From NCBI RefSeq assembly GCF_037969875.1, contig NZ_CP150218.1, positions 6,572,001 to 6,636,000 of the forward strand: 64,000 bases of DNA, written 5' to 3'. Made by a program: the position numbers and the translations under genes. Positions 41,065 to 50,129 of this stretch are shown here, one piece after another. Each line of letters begins with the position of its first letter. Positions within the stretch are counted from its first letter, which is position 1. The stretch comes from Paenibacillus sp. FSL R7-0337. GTDB taxonomy: Bacteria > Bacillota > Bacilli > Paenibacillales > Paenibacillaceae. The notes beneath the pieces are model-generated. The model was not told where the DNA came from. It worked only from the letters and a program-made list of their open reading frames with translations, and ran no database searches.

Positions 41065-41694
41065 ATGACCGATTTTACAGCGATTCGGGACCTGTTCCAT
41101 ATTACGGAACCGTGCGGATTCGATAATGAATCGTTAACACCGTGGCTGGAACGCTACGGGCATATTCCGCAGGTGTTGCGGGCGTATTATACGGAGCTTG
41201 GGGCCCACTCTGCATTGAATGCGACACAGGATTTTCTGGTTCAGCCTCACCAATTTCCGCGTTATATGGAAGAAGACTACAGCATCTTTTATACCGAAAA
41301 TCAAGAAGCCTGCGTGTGGGGAATCCGTGCAGCGGATATGAAGCTCGATAATCCTCCCGTCTATGTACGCAGCGGAGAGGAATGGGAGCGCCTGCGTTCG
41401 TCTGTTAAGGAATTTTTGCTGGCTATGGCCCATTTGCAGGCAGTGCTGGCGATGGAGTATAGCAGCGAAGAATATTGGGACATCGATGAGGCTGCTGCGG
41501 AGCGAATTGAGCAGAACTTTCCATCCCGCCAAGCAGATTCGGATTTGTACACGGGCGTACGTTTTTTTGGCCGGCCGGGTGAATTGATTGTGATTATGAA
41601 CAATAACGGGGGCCATCTGCTAATGTTCGCGGCCGAAGACGAGGAACGCCTGGATGAATTATACAATCTCTTTGAGCAGTGGACGGAGCAGTAA
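41065..41694 (+). CDS. SUKH/SMI1-KNR4-like hypothetical protein
   Basis: This 209-aa soluble acidic protein is not firmly recognised. Its layout (LPxxLRxYYxELG-like IPQVLRAYYTELGAH near residue 30, a YSIFYTENQEACVWGI strand pair near 75, and a C-terminal GGHLLMFAAEDEERLDELY helix) resembles SUKH-domain proteins, many of which are immunity proteins against contact-dependent toxins. No toxin gene is adjacent. GGGAGGG precedes the ATG. A hairpin follows at 41733. Confidence 0.6.
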   Translation: MTDFTAIRDLFHITEPCGFDNESLTPWLERYGHIPQVLRAYYTELGAHSALNATQDFLVQPHQFPRYMEEDYSIFYTENQEACVWGIRAADMKLDNPPVYVRSGEEWERLRSSVKEFLLAMAHLQAVLAMEYSSEEYWDIDEAAAERIEQNFPSRQADSDLYTGVRFFGRPGELIVIMNNNGGHLLMFAAEDEERLDELYNLFEQWTEQ

Positions 41695-41732
41695 TCCGCG
41701 CCTCCCGGCAAAAGTCCCGTATAAGCCAAACA

Positions 41733-41755
41733 AGGGCCTAACCGTAGTTAGGCCC
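41733..41755. terminator. Hairpin between convergent genes
   Basis: AGGGCCTAAC and GTTAGGCCCT form a perfect 10-bp stem with a 4-nt loop. T runs on either side are poor, so it is a possible weak bidirectional terminator. Confidence 0.55.
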
Positions 41756-41800
41756 TGCTCAACACTCCTTCTAACTAAGCCAGACTAATAGCCCACTCCC

Positions 41801-44053
41801 TTAACCATACACCCGTACCTCAATAATCTCCGCATACTCGCTGCCGTTGGTTCCCAGGACCACGACCCGCAGGCGGTCGGCTGTCACAGCTTCGTTCAGC
41901 ATGTGTACCCGCTTGCGCTTGTGGTTGTCACGTTCCCCGGCAACTGCACTCCAATTACCGTCGATGTAAGCTTCAATACGATACTCCTTAACGAGCGTTG
42001 GCAGGATTTCGTAAGGCGTAACATGATGATGCAGGTTGATCAAGTCCTCGTTGACATCGTCATTGAAGGTAACGTGAACCTCGCGCAGAGTTACCGGCGC
42101 GTTCCAAGCCAGCTCCAGCCACTCCGGCTGGCCGGAGGCCATACGGTCGGAGGACCACAGATGCGGCCCGCCGTACGGACGGAGGTAGCCGTCGGTGGCT
42201 TTGTCTGCGGCGAAGGCGCTTGTTGGAGCAAACAGGCGAAGGCAGGGAGCCTTGTGGTCATATTTCTTTTTGTCCCATTGCACTACCGGCTGTGCGGGCG
42301 GATTCTCGCCGAAGTCCCTTGAGGCAGCGGGGGTCTCGCTATGCCCGTATGCAAGCATTCCCGAAGCTGGCTCATCTGCCATATGCAAGGACAGCGCAGC
42401 ATTGGCCTTGACGACCAGGAAGGCGTTGCGCGGTGACTCCGGCTTCCATTGCAGCGGGAGCTTCACCCACTGGGCGGGTCCGGCCTGGACGGGAGCTGAT
42501 ACAGACTGGATTAACGTATGGGGAAAATAATTCTCGGGCCGACCGGTCTCCCATAGCTCGACCGTCAGCTCTGCGGCTTCGGCCGCATCGATCAGCAGCT
42601 CAATCCCGTCCAGCTCAGGATCAACCGGAACAGTGATGCCGATGTTATCGGTAAGCGTTACGCTGAACGCAGAATCCTCTACAGCGAGCCGGCTCCGCTC
42701 GCTGGAGGCGCTGAGCGCAGCCTTCAGCGCCAGATCGGCTTCATCCTCGTTGCATAGCCCGAGGACGGAAGCGTCCTGGCGCAGCATCGTCTGCTGCAGC
42801 TCATTCAGGTGGGCCGCATGCAGTTCGCGCGGCGATATTCCCTTGGCGGCGCAGAGTGCCGCGCCGATACCGGCGGCTTCGCCGATGACCGCGCAGGTAG
42901 CCATGACGCGGGTCGTGCCGAACGCGACATGCGAGGCGCTGATGTCGCGGCCGGCCATCAGCATATTGCTGACGTTCACCGAATACAGCGAACGGAACGG
43001 GATGTGATAGCTGCCGTCTGAATACATATGCTTTGAGCCTGACTCTGTAGCGTACACTCCCTGCGGCGGATGCAGATCAATGGACCAGCCTCCGAACGCC
43101 ACGCGGTCCGGGAATTCACGCTGAGCCAGGATATCATTCTGATTCAGGACATAATCGCCAATGAACCGGCGGTACTCCCGCTTGCCCGGAGTCGAACCGA
43201 CCCATTCCAGCGTCATGTTGTCCGCGTCGAATTTGCCGGAGTTCTTAATATAATCCCAGATCCCGTAGATCACAGACCACAGCTCGTCGCGGATGGCCTC
43301 ATTGTCATGAACGGTGTCCTGCTCGCCGCCGAATTCGATCCACCAGTAGGCGCAGCCGTTGTCGCCGCTGCGGATGATACGGCGCTCGGCGATAGCGGTT
43401 TGTGTAATATCCTTTGCCATGGCCGGAGCGATATATTTGACCGGATGGCCTGCGTCCTTGGTATAGAAGAGCAGTGTGCTGCCGAGCGTAATATCATCGG
43501 CAACCAGTGGTGCCCATTCCTCATTATATTCTTCGCGTGCTTCACGGCCCAGCCGGTACTCTGCACCTGCCAGGAAGCCTACCAGGCCATCCCCTGTACA
43601 GTCCAGAAAGACCGCACTCTCAAAAGTAATTCTCCGCTCCGACCCCATCATCCAACCCGTCACGGACCGGATGCTCCGCTGGCCGCTGCCATCCTCGGAA
43701 GCATCGGCCTCATGTACATCCGTGTTCAGAAACAGCTGAATGTTCGGTTCGGCCTTAACTGCTTCAAGCACAACCATATCCCAGAGATACGGATTGCCGT
43801 CTTTGTTGCGGTACTGGTTCTCCACAAACAGCTCGCCCATGATCCCCGTTTCACGGGCATACCGGTGGATACCGTGTGAGGTTGCGCCGCAGACCCATAC
43901 CCGCACCTCGCTGCTGGAGTTGCCGCCGAGCACCGGACGGTTATTAATCAGCGCCACACGCTGGCCCAGCCGGGCTGCCGCAATCGCCGCGCATACCCCT
44001 GCCAGTCCGCCGCCTACCACCGTTACATCCGTGTTGACCGTTTCACTACGCAT
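41801..44053 (-). CDS. FAD-dependent oxidoreductase with C-terminal galactose-binding-like domain
   Basis: This 750-aa protein has an N-terminal FAD-binding motif DVTVVGGGLAGVCAAIAAARLG (residues 9-30) and a conserved NRPVLGGNSSSEVRVW segment, as in the FAD_oxidored family (PF12831). A second FAD contact lies near residue 385 (NMLMAGRDISASHVAFGTTRVMATCAVIGEAAG). Residues about 590-750 are beta-rich and resemble an F5/8-type carbohydrate-binding domain. No signal peptide is present. AAAGGAGAGG precedes ATG 44053. The gene is divergent from an AraC regulator and lies among polysaccharide genes, so a sugar-related oxidation is likely. The substrate is unknown. Confidence 0.8.
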   Translation of the reverse strand: MRSETVNTDVTVVGGGLAGVCAAIAAARLGQRVALINNRPVLGGNSSSEVRVWVCGATSHGIHRYARETGIMGELFVENQYRNKDGNPYLWDMVVLEAVKAEPNIQLFLNTDVHEADASEDGSGQRSIRSVTGWMMGSERRITFESAVFLDCTGDGLVGFLAGAEYRLGREAREEYNEEWAPLVADDITLGSTLLFYTKDAGHPVKYIAPAMAKDITQTAIAERRIIRSGDNGCAYWWIEFGGEQDTVHDNEAIRDELWSVIYGIWDYIKNSGKFDADNMTLEWVGSTPGKREYRRFIGDYVLNQNDILAQREFPDRVAFGGWSIDLHPPQGVYATESGSKHMYSDGSYHIPFRSLYSVNVSNMLMAGRDISASHVAFGTTRVMATCAVIGEAAGIGAALCAAKGISPRELHAAHLNELQQTMLRQDASVLGLCNEDEADLALKAALSASSERSRLAVEDSAFSVTLTDNIGITVPVDPELDGIELLIDAAEAAELTVELWETGRPENYFPHTLIQSVSAPVQAGPAQWVKLPLQWKPESPRNAFLVVKANAALSLHMADEPASGMLAYGHSETPAASRDFGENPPAQPVVQWDKKKYDHKAPCLRLFAPTSAFAADKATDGYLRPYGGPHLWSSDRMASGQPEWLELAWNAPVTLREVHVTFNDDVNEDLINLHHHVTPYEILPTLVKEYRIEAYIDGNWSAVAGERDNHKRKRVHMLNEAVTADRLRVVVLGTNGSEYAEIIEVRVYG

Positions 44054-44191
44054 TGTTGAACCTCTCCTTTGGTGTATGTTAATATATCCGTAGTTTCATG
44101 ATAGGATAATCATTAATCAAATGACATGCATATAATTTCTTGATCTATATACTTTATTTCGCTGAATAATGCAATCGGAGGGGAGTCAGAC

Positions 44192-44989
44192 ATGCGTATG
44201 AATTGGTCGGTTCGTCCGGCAGCCTATATCTATTGGGAGCAGAAAAAACAGTTCCTGCTGGAGCACGACACCTATCCTGTGTGGACGTTATTTGCGGTTG
44301 AGCAGGGACAATTCGCTTACCGCTTCGGAGACCACGAAGGGGAGGGCGGGTTCGGGGACATCATTGTATGTCCGCCGGGGACAACCTTTTACCGGAGAAC
44401 GCTTAGTCCGTTGACCTTTCATTTCATACAATTCGAATGGGCGGAAGAGGGGGGGCCGGAGGACGCCGCAACGCTTGGAGGCAGTTGGACAGTCAGGGAT
44501 GTGGAGCGCCTAAGATCTACCTACCGCTATATGCGGAGTATCGGAAGAGGGATTCAGGAGGAGCCGGGGTATAGCCGGATGAAGCATATGCTGGAGGATC
44601 TCTGGAGGCTGCTTGAAATCGAGCGCAGCAGTGCATCCGAGGAGCTGCGCTCTGAAGAGACAAGTCCGGGCCCGCTGATGCAGCAGGCTAAGCAATGGCT
44701 GCTGGAGCACGCTTGTACACCTATGACCCTGCAGGAGTTGGCCGCTACCCTTGATATTACTCCAGTACAATTAACGCGGCGTTTCCGTGCGGCCTATGGG
44801 ACGGCCCCTTCAGACTTCGTAACCGGACTCCGGCTTAGACGGGCCTGCCAGCTTTTGGAGGATTCCAGACTGCCCATTGAAGGGATCGCCCAGCATTGCG
44901 GTTACGAGAACGGCTTCTACCTAAGCCGGGTGTTCACGGCGAAGCTGGGATTAACGCCCTCCCGGTATCGTAAGCTGCACCGCATATAA
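44192..44989 (+). CDS. AraC-family transcriptional regulator
   Basis: This 265-aa protein has an N-terminal cupin-like sensor domain (about 10-100, with GDIIVCPPGTTFYRRTL) and a C-terminal AraC DNA-binding domain. The DNA-binding domain holds two helix-turn-helix motifs (about 165-262; MTLQELAATLDITPVQLTRRF and IEGIAQHCGYENGFYLSRVF), ending in the family's LGLTPSRYRK. GGAGGGG precedes the ATG. It is transcribed away from the FAD oxidoreductase gene across a 138-bp region, which it probably controls. The N-terminal fold suggests binding of a sugar. Confidence 0.88.
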   Translation: MRMNWSVRPAAYIYWEQKKQFLLEHDTYPVWTLFAVEQGQFAYRFGDHEGEGGFGDIIVCPPGTTFYRRTLSPLTFHFIQFEWAEEGGPEDAATLGGSWTVRDVERLRSTYRYMRSIGRGIQEEPGYSRMKHMLEDLWRLLEIERSSASEELRSEETSPGPLMQQAKQWLLEHACTPMTLQELAATLDITPVQLTRRFRAAYGTAPSDFVTGLRLRRACQLLEDSRLPIEGIAQHCGYENGFYLSRVFTAKLGLTPSRYRKLHRI

Positions 44990-45015
44990 TTAATAACAAT
45001 TGTATAATTTAGCAT

Positions 45016-45033
45016 ATTACATTAGTATGTAAT
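45016..45033. promoter_or_regulatory. Palindrome upstream of the GNAT gene
   Basis: ATTACAT and ATGTAAT are perfect inverted arms around TAGT in a very AT-rich spacer. It could be an operator for the acetyltransferase gene. No evidence beyond symmetry. Confidence 0.35.
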
Positions 45034-45096
45034 TAGTTATTTATCTAATTTGATATGGACTAAATAGTTTTTCGCTGTAGAAAGGATTGAATTGTA

Positions 45097-45870
45097 ATGA
45101 AAATAGATGCTTCTGTCATCGCCGCAAGAAATATTATGGATGAGAGCCAAGGTAAGAGTTATCCCACATTTGCGTATTCGGTATTAGATCGTTACATTGA
45201 CGGGGACATCATCATCGATAAGTCTTCGGCGCTGATCGGTATTTCTTCAGGCATTTATACAGTGGTGGGGGATGAGACGAATGACGATTTTGCATCCAGG
45301 CTGCTGCACGAATTCAAGCATAGAGAGAGACTAGATCAGAGATTTACGTTATTTTCATCCTCTGAGGGGTGGGATCGCAGAATCAATGAGCTTTTAGGGG
45401 CGAAGCTGCAGCGGCTGCAGAGGTATTCTTTTACATTCAATGAGCAGCGTTTCCTGCAATCGGGAAGAGCGGGTATGCAGGAGGGCTTCCGGCTGAACAG
45501 GATAAATGAGGAATCGCTTGAGGGGGATAGAGAGTTCGATGCGGCGTACATCCGGAAATATTGGGGATCATTAGAGCGTTTTGCGGACAAGGGCTTCGGT
45601 TTCTTTGTTACGGAACGCGAAGTAATTGCAGGAGAATGTGTCTCTATATTCTCGTCCGAACAGTATGCGGAGATTGATATCTTGACAAATCCCTTGTACA
45701 GGGGAAGGGGCATGGCGGGGTGTGTTGCCAAAGCTTTTATCCTGGAGTGCTTAGAACGTCAGATCACACCAAGGTGGGACTGTGACCTTCACAATATTGC
45801 CTCCATCCGATTGGCGCAGAAATTAAATTTTACCGCTCCAGAGACCTATTCGCTCTATGCGAGAAAGTAA
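45097..45870 (+). CDS. GNAT-family N-acetyltransferase
   Basis: This 257-aa protein resembles the GNAT_acetyltr_2-type subfamily found in Bacillota. The C-terminal half (about 130-257) carries the GNAT core: GFGFFVTEREVIAGECVSIF strands, the acetyl-CoA loop in LYRGRGMAGCVAKAFI (motif A) and the terminal DCDLHNIASIRLAQKLNF. The N-terminal half is a family-specific domain. AAAGGATTG precedes the ATG. Substrate unknown. Confidence 0.82.
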   Translation: MKIDASVIAARNIMDESQGKSYPTFAYSVLDRYIDGDIIIDKSSALIGISSGIYTVVGDETNDDFASRLLHEFKHRERLDQRFTLFSSSEGWDRRINELLGAKLQRLQRYSFTFNEQRFLQSGRAGMQEGFRLNRINEESLEGDREFDAAYIRKYWGSLERFADKGFGFFVTEREVIAGECVSIFSSEQYAEIDILTNPLYRGRGMAGCVAKAFILECLERQITPRWDCDLHNIASIRLAQKLNFTAPETYSLYARK

Positions 45871-46153
45871 GTCTGAATCACACAAGTGATTCTGAACAGT
45901 TAAGAGAATATGCTAAGACATTTGATTAAAATAACGAGAGTGAATTCTACTCCATAGTGCAGCGACAGTAAGAGACGTTATCCGTCCCCTGCTGCCGCTG
46001 TTTCTGTTTCCAGGACAAGAAAGTATAAAAAACAGGAAAAAGAACATAGAAAGCGCAAGAAAATTAAACTTATACGAACTATAATTGGTTATGCTTACAT
46101 ATCGTTGATTAATTATTCGTACCTATCGCCCGCGTGAAGGAGGACTTCCGAAT
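45871..46153. other. Intergenic region upstream of the pectin cluster
   Basis: The first part holds a possible terminator at 45960-46007. The remainder is AT-rich and should contain the promoter of the GH43-GH28 operon, but no clear -35/-10 pair was found. A strong AAGGAGG site (46137-46143) stands before the TTG start of GH43. Confidence 0.5.
45960..46007 (+). terminator. Possible terminator after the GNAT gene
   Basis: CAGCGACAG pairs with CTGCCGCTG (one mismatch) and is followed by TTTCTGTTT. Moderate strength. Confidence 0.5.
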
Positions 46154-47719
46154 TTGAGAACATTCCGTAATCCGGTGCTGCCGGGCTTCTACCCTGATCC
46201 TTCGGCTATCCGTGTAGGTGAAGACTATTATCTGGTCACTTCAAGCTTTGAATTCTATCCCGGGGTTCCGGTCTTTCACAGCAGAGACCTTGTCCACTGG
46301 CGCCAGCTGGGCCATGTGCTGGACCGTCCGTCCCAGCTTAATCTGGACGGGATTCTTCCGTCGAGGGGGATTTGGGCGCCGACCCTCCGGTACCATCAGG
46401 GCCTCTTTTATATGATCACGACGTTTGTTGATAATGACAAGGAACCTCATAATTTCTATGTAACCTCCGCTGATCCGGCGGGAGACTGGTCCGACCCTGT
46501 CTGGCTGGAGGATGCGCCCGGCATTGATCCTTCCCTGTTCTTCGATGAAGACGGGAAGGTATATTACACCGGTAACCGGGTTCCTCCCGAAGGCCAGGAT
46601 TATCCGAAGCATATGGATATCTGGCTGCAGGAGATTGATCTGGCGCAGGGCAGACTCACCGGTCCGAAGCACAGCCTCTGGCAAGGTGCGCTGAAGACTG
46701 CACATGCCCAGGAAGGGCCGCATCTGTATTCCATCGGAGGATGGTATTATCTGCTGATCGCCGAGGGAGGCACCGGCCATACCCATGCAGTAACGGTTGC
46801 CAGAAGCCAGAACGTGACGGGGCCCTATGAGGGATGCCGGGCCAACCCGATTCTGACCCACCGCCATCTCGGCAGGGAGTACCCCATCGTGAATACGGGC
46901 CACGGGGAGCTTGTGGAGACGCAGCACGGGGAGTGGTGGATGCTCTGTCTGGCCTCCCGGACCTGCGGGGGATATTCCCGCAACCTGGGCCGGGAGACCT
47001 TCCTGACTCCGGTCAAGTGGGAGGACGAATGGCCGGTAGTGAATCCCGGCAAGGGCGTCCTTGAGCTGGAGGGGCCAGCGCCGGATCTGCCGGTGACGCA
47101 GTGGCCGCTGTTGCCGGTGCGGGATGATTTTGCTGCCGGGGAGCTTAACCCCGTCTGGAACTTCCTGCGCACGCCGCGCGGTGAATTCTGGAGCCTCAGC
47201 GAGCATCCGGGGCATCTGCGGCTGCGGCTGAAGCCGGAGGTGCTGGCGGAGACCGGCAATCCGGCTTATATCGGAAGACGGCAGCAGCATCTCAGCTTCA
47301 GAGCCGCAGCGGCAATGCGCTTCCAGCCGGAGGCCGCAGGCGAGAGCGCCGGACTGGCCCTGATCCAGAATGGGGACAACCACTTCCGCTATGAACGGGT
47401 GGTACAGGACGGAGGGCAGCTGCTGAAGCTGACCGTCCGCAGCAGAGGAGCTGAGCAATTGCTGGCCTCTGCGCCGTATGCGCAGGATACGGTACAGCTT
47501 AAGGTAGAAGCCAGGGGGCAAGATTATAGCTTTTATTATAGAGCCGCAGATTCTGACACCTGGACCGCACTGCATGATCGGGCTGACGGCCGGGTGCTGA
47601 GTACGGATTGGGCCGGAGGTTTTACAGGGGCCTATATCGGAATGTATGCCAGTGCGGGTGGAGCGCAGAGCAGCAATGTTGCGGATTACGGCTGGTTCAG
47701 CTATGAAGAGCTTGAATAG
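46154..47719 (+). CDS. Glycoside hydrolase family 43 (xylosidase/arabinofuranosidase)
   Basis: This 521-aa enzyme starts at TTG 46154, 11 nt after a strong AAGGAGG, and the homology begins at once (RNPVLPGFYPDPSAIRVGEDYYL). It has a five-bladed beta-propeller (about 1-300). The catalytic base is the Asp in FYPDPS, the pKa modulator the Asp in GIDPSLFFDEDG, and the acid the Glu in AQEGPHLY. It also has a C-terminal beta-sandwich (about 325-520), as in beta-xylosidases of the XynB type. There is no signal peptide, so it acts on imported oligosaccharides. It is 19 nt upstream of GH28; in this pectin context, arabinan or xylogalacturonan side chains are likely substrates. Confidence 0.9.
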   Translation: MRTFRNPVLPGFYPDPSAIRVGEDYYLVTSSFEFYPGVPVFHSRDLVHWRQLGHVLDRPSQLNLDGILPSRGIWAPTLRYHQGLFYMITTFVDNDKEPHNFYVTSADPAGDWSDPVWLEDAPGIDPSLFFDEDGKVYYTGNRVPPEGQDYPKHMDIWLQEIDLAQGRLTGPKHSLWQGALKTAHAQEGPHLYSIGGWYYLLIAEGGTGHTHAVTVARSQNVTGPYEGCRANPILTHRHLGREYPIVNTGHGELVETQHGEWWMLCLASRTCGGYSRNLGRETFLTPVKWEDEWPVVNPGKGVLELEGPAPDLPVTQWPLLPVRDDFAAGELNPVWNFLRTPRGEFWSLSEHPGHLRLRLKPEVLAETGNPAYIGRRQQHLSFRAAAAMRFQPEAAGESAGLALIQNGDNHFRYERVVQDGGQLLKLTVRSRGAEQLLASAPYAQDTVQLKVEARGQDYSFYYRAADSDTWTALHDRADGRVLSTDWAGGFTGAYIGMYASAGGAQSSNVADYGWFSYEELE

Positions 47720-47738
47720 ACACTGAAGGAGGAATACG

Positions 47739-49190
47739 ATGAAAACAATACATGATTCCGCAGCTTATCCAATCCCGGAGCTGCCGCAGATTCCGCAGCG
47801 GACTTTCCGTATTACAGACTATGGGGCAGAAGCTGAAGGGCTGCTGTGTACGTCTGCTATACAGGATACCCTGGATGCCTGCGCTGCCGCAGGAGGAGGA
47901 ACGGTGATCATCCCGCCGGGAATCTGGCGCACCGGGCCGCTGACGCTGCACAGCCGGATCAATCTGTGTGCCGAGCGGGGGGCGCTGGTATGCTTTGAAC
48001 CCGACTACAATCTGTATCCGCTGCTGTTCTCCCATTACGAAGGGACTGCCGGATGGCGTTGCCAGGCTCCGCTGGACGGGGAGAATCTGAGCGATGTAGC
48101 CATAACCGGTGAAGGCATCTTCGATGGCAGCGGCGAGGCCTGGCGTCCGGTGAAACGCTTCAAGCGGACGGCACTGGAATGGAATAGCCTGCTTGCCTCC
48201 GGGGGGGCCTTGGATGAACAGGGTGAGATATGGTGGCCTTCCAAGGAAGCGCTTGCGGGAGAAGCTTATGTTCTGCAGCTGAAGGAAAACGGCGAGACAG
48301 CAATGGAGGCTTATCTCCCTGCCCGTGCGTATCTGCGTCCTGCGCTGCTGAGCCTGCGGAATTGCCGGAGAGTGTTGCTGGAGGGGCCGACCTTTCAGAA
48401 TTCTCCTGCCTGGTGTCTGCATCCCATGGGCTGTGAGCAGGTTACGATCAGACATATTCAGGTCCGTAATCCGTGGTACTCCCAGAACGGGGACGGCCTG
48501 GATCTCGAGTCATGTACACATGCGCTGGTGGAGCATTGCAGGTTCGATGTAGGCGATGATGCCATCTGCCTGAAATCCGGCAAGGATGAGGAAGGCCGCC
48601 GGGCAGGAAGAGCCTGCCGGTACATTACGATCCGCCATTGTACGGTCTATCACGGACATGGCGGGGTAGTGATCGGCAGTGAAATGTCGGGCGGTGTGCA
48701 TGCGGTCCGGGTGAACGACTGCGTATTCATGGGTACGGACATTGGGCTGCGTTTCAAGAGTACCCGGGGAAGAGGCGGCGTAGTAGAGGATATCCTGGTG
48801 GAAAATATTCTGATGTCAGGCATCGTCCATGAAGCGGTATCCTTCCACCTGTTCTATGCCGGGGTTGAAGGGTCTGAGGGCTATGACGAGCAGGAGGTTC
48901 CGGTCACGGAGGAGACTCCGCAGTTCCGTAACATCACGCTGCGGAATATGGCCTGCCACGGGGCGGCAACCGCGCTGCTGGTGAACGGGTTACCGGAAAT
49001 GCCGCTTGCTGCGCTTACGGTGGAGAACTTCAGCGCCATAAGCAGGCGGGGCATCATCCTGCGCCATGCAGCAGGGCTGAAGCTGGACAGGATCAGGCTG
49101 CAGACGCAGGAGGAGCCGCAGGTACAGATGCATAAGTGCAGTGATGTGAAGCTTGTCCGTTCAGGAGACCTAGCTATCACCGAGCTTTAA
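47739..49190 (+). CDS. Glycoside hydrolase family 28 (polygalacturonase-like)
   Basis: This 483-aa right-handed beta-helix enzyme has all GH28 signatures: D252 (QNGDGLDLES), D273-D274 (VGDDAICLKSG), H307 (YHGHGGVVIG) and R338/K340 (IGLRFKST). Two of the Asp residues activate water and one donates a proton; His, Arg and Lys bind the galacturonate. The N-terminal TDYGAEAEG motif is typical of exo-acting bacterial members. No signal peptide is seen, which suggests cytoplasmic exo-polygalacturonase or rhamnogalacturonan hydrolase activity. GAAGGAGG precedes the ATG. The stop is 2 bp from the convergent AraC stop. Confidence 0.9.
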   Translation: MKTIHDSAAYPIPELPQIPQRTFRITDYGAEAEGLLCTSAIQDTLDACAAAGGGTVIIPPGIWRTGPLTLHSRINLCAERGALVCFEPDYNLYPLLFSHYEGTAGWRCQAPLDGENLSDVAITGEGIFDGSGEAWRPVKRFKRTALEWNSLLASGGALDEQGEIWWPSKEALAGEAYVLQLKENGETAMEAYLPARAYLRPALLSLRNCRRVLLEGPTFQNSPAWCLHPMGCEQVTIRHIQVRNPWYSQNGDGLDLESCTHALVEHCRFDVGDDAICLKSGKDEEGRRAGRACRYITIRHCTVYHGHGGVVIGSEMSGGVHAVRVNDCVFMGTDIGLRFKSTRGRGGVVEDILVENILMSGIVHEAVSFHLFYAGVEGSEGYDEQEVPVTEETPQFRNITLRNMACHGAATALLVNGLPEMPLAALTVENFSAISRRGIILRHAAGLKLDRIRLQTQEEPQVQMHKCSDVKLVRSGDLAITEL

Positions 49191-49192
49191 CC

Positions 49193-50056
49193 TTAGGACT
49201 CCGGTGCAGGCTGTGACCCCGCTTCCTTGCGGTACTGGAGCGGGGTCAGGCCGGTTGATTTTTTAAAAGTTTTATTGAAATGGGACAGATGCTCGAAGCC
49301 GACTGCTCCAGCGATCTCCTGAATTCTGTCGGGGGTACCGGCCAGCAGGCGCTGGGCCTCGCGGACCCTGATATGGACGATATATTCCCGGAAATGAAAG
49401 CCGGTCAGACGATGAAATACCCGGCTCAAATAAGAGGGACTGATGAAAAAGTCCTTGGCGGTCTCTTCCAGCGTAAGCGCTTCCCGGTAATGGGCGCGGA
49501 TATACGTGGCGACATCGGTTACCAGATGGTGCAGCGGATGGCGGGTCCCGCCAGCCTGAGCCGTGCTCTCTGAACGCTGGAGCAGAACCATCAGCTCGGT
49601 CAATAGAGCGGTGACACTGACTTCGTACAAGGGCCGCCGGATGCGGGATTCCTCCAGCATGCGGTTCAGCAGGGACTCCGCTTCATTCTGCTCGCGCAGG
49701 GTTAGCCTGAACAAGCGGTAGCGGTGGCTCTGGAACCATTGCTGCTCGTCCCTCAGCACCGGGGGCAGCAGCAGCGGGTCATAATTGATCAGAATACGCT
49801 CGAATTCGGCCTTCTCGGAGCTTGCCGTGGAATGGAGCTCGCGGCCGGGAATCAGAATCAGCTCGCCTTTGTGAACCGTAACCACCCGGTCGTCCACAAA
49901 ATATACACGCTCCCCGTCCGTCAGGTAATACAGCTCAGTCCATTCATGGCTGTGGGGGCGCGGCATCGCAGTGATGCCTTTACGCTTCATATGCTGGATG
50001 CTGAAGCGTCCGTCTTCAAGATGATATTTGGGATTAGGGCCAGATACGCTGTTCAT
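49193..50056 (-). CDS. AraC-family regulator of the pectin cluster
   Basis: This 287-aa regulator starts at ATG 50056 (MNSVSGPNP) behind GAGGAG; longer frames have no ribosome site. It has an N-terminal cupin domain (about 15-135, with PRPHSHEWTELYYLTDGERVYFV) and a C-terminal AraC domain with two helix-turn-helix motifs (about 180-280; LTLEETAKDFFISPSYLSRVF and IQEIAGAVGFEHLSHFNKTF). It lies between and is divergent from the CE8 gene with a 73-bp gap, and convergent with GH28, so it most likely activates the pectin genes on both sides in response to an oligogalacturonide. Confidence 0.88.
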   Translation of the reverse strand: MNSVSGPNPKYHLEDGRFSIQHMKRKGITAMPRPHSHEWTELYYLTDGERVYFVDDRVVTVHKGELILIPGRELHSTASSEKAEFERILINYDPLLLPPVLRDEQQWFQSHRYRLFRLTLREQNEAESLLNRMLEESRIRRPLYEVSVTALLTELMVLLQRSESTAQAGGTRHPLHHLVTDVATYIRAHYREALTLEETAKDFFISPSYLSRVFHRLTGFHFREYIVHIRVREAQRLLAGTPDRIQEIAGAVGFEHLSHFNKTFKKSTGLTPLQYRKEAGSQPAPES

Positions 50057-50129
50057 ACATCTCCTCTTCTCCTGGAAGCTGTTAGAGTTATTATAGAATA
50101 TATTCAGGTTGCTGTGAAAGGAGCCATCC

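Noticed and set aside
46241..47575. 444-aa open frame opposite the GH43 gene
   Set aside because: The plus strand encodes a complete GH43 with catalytic residues; the antisense frame has biased composition and no initiation signals.
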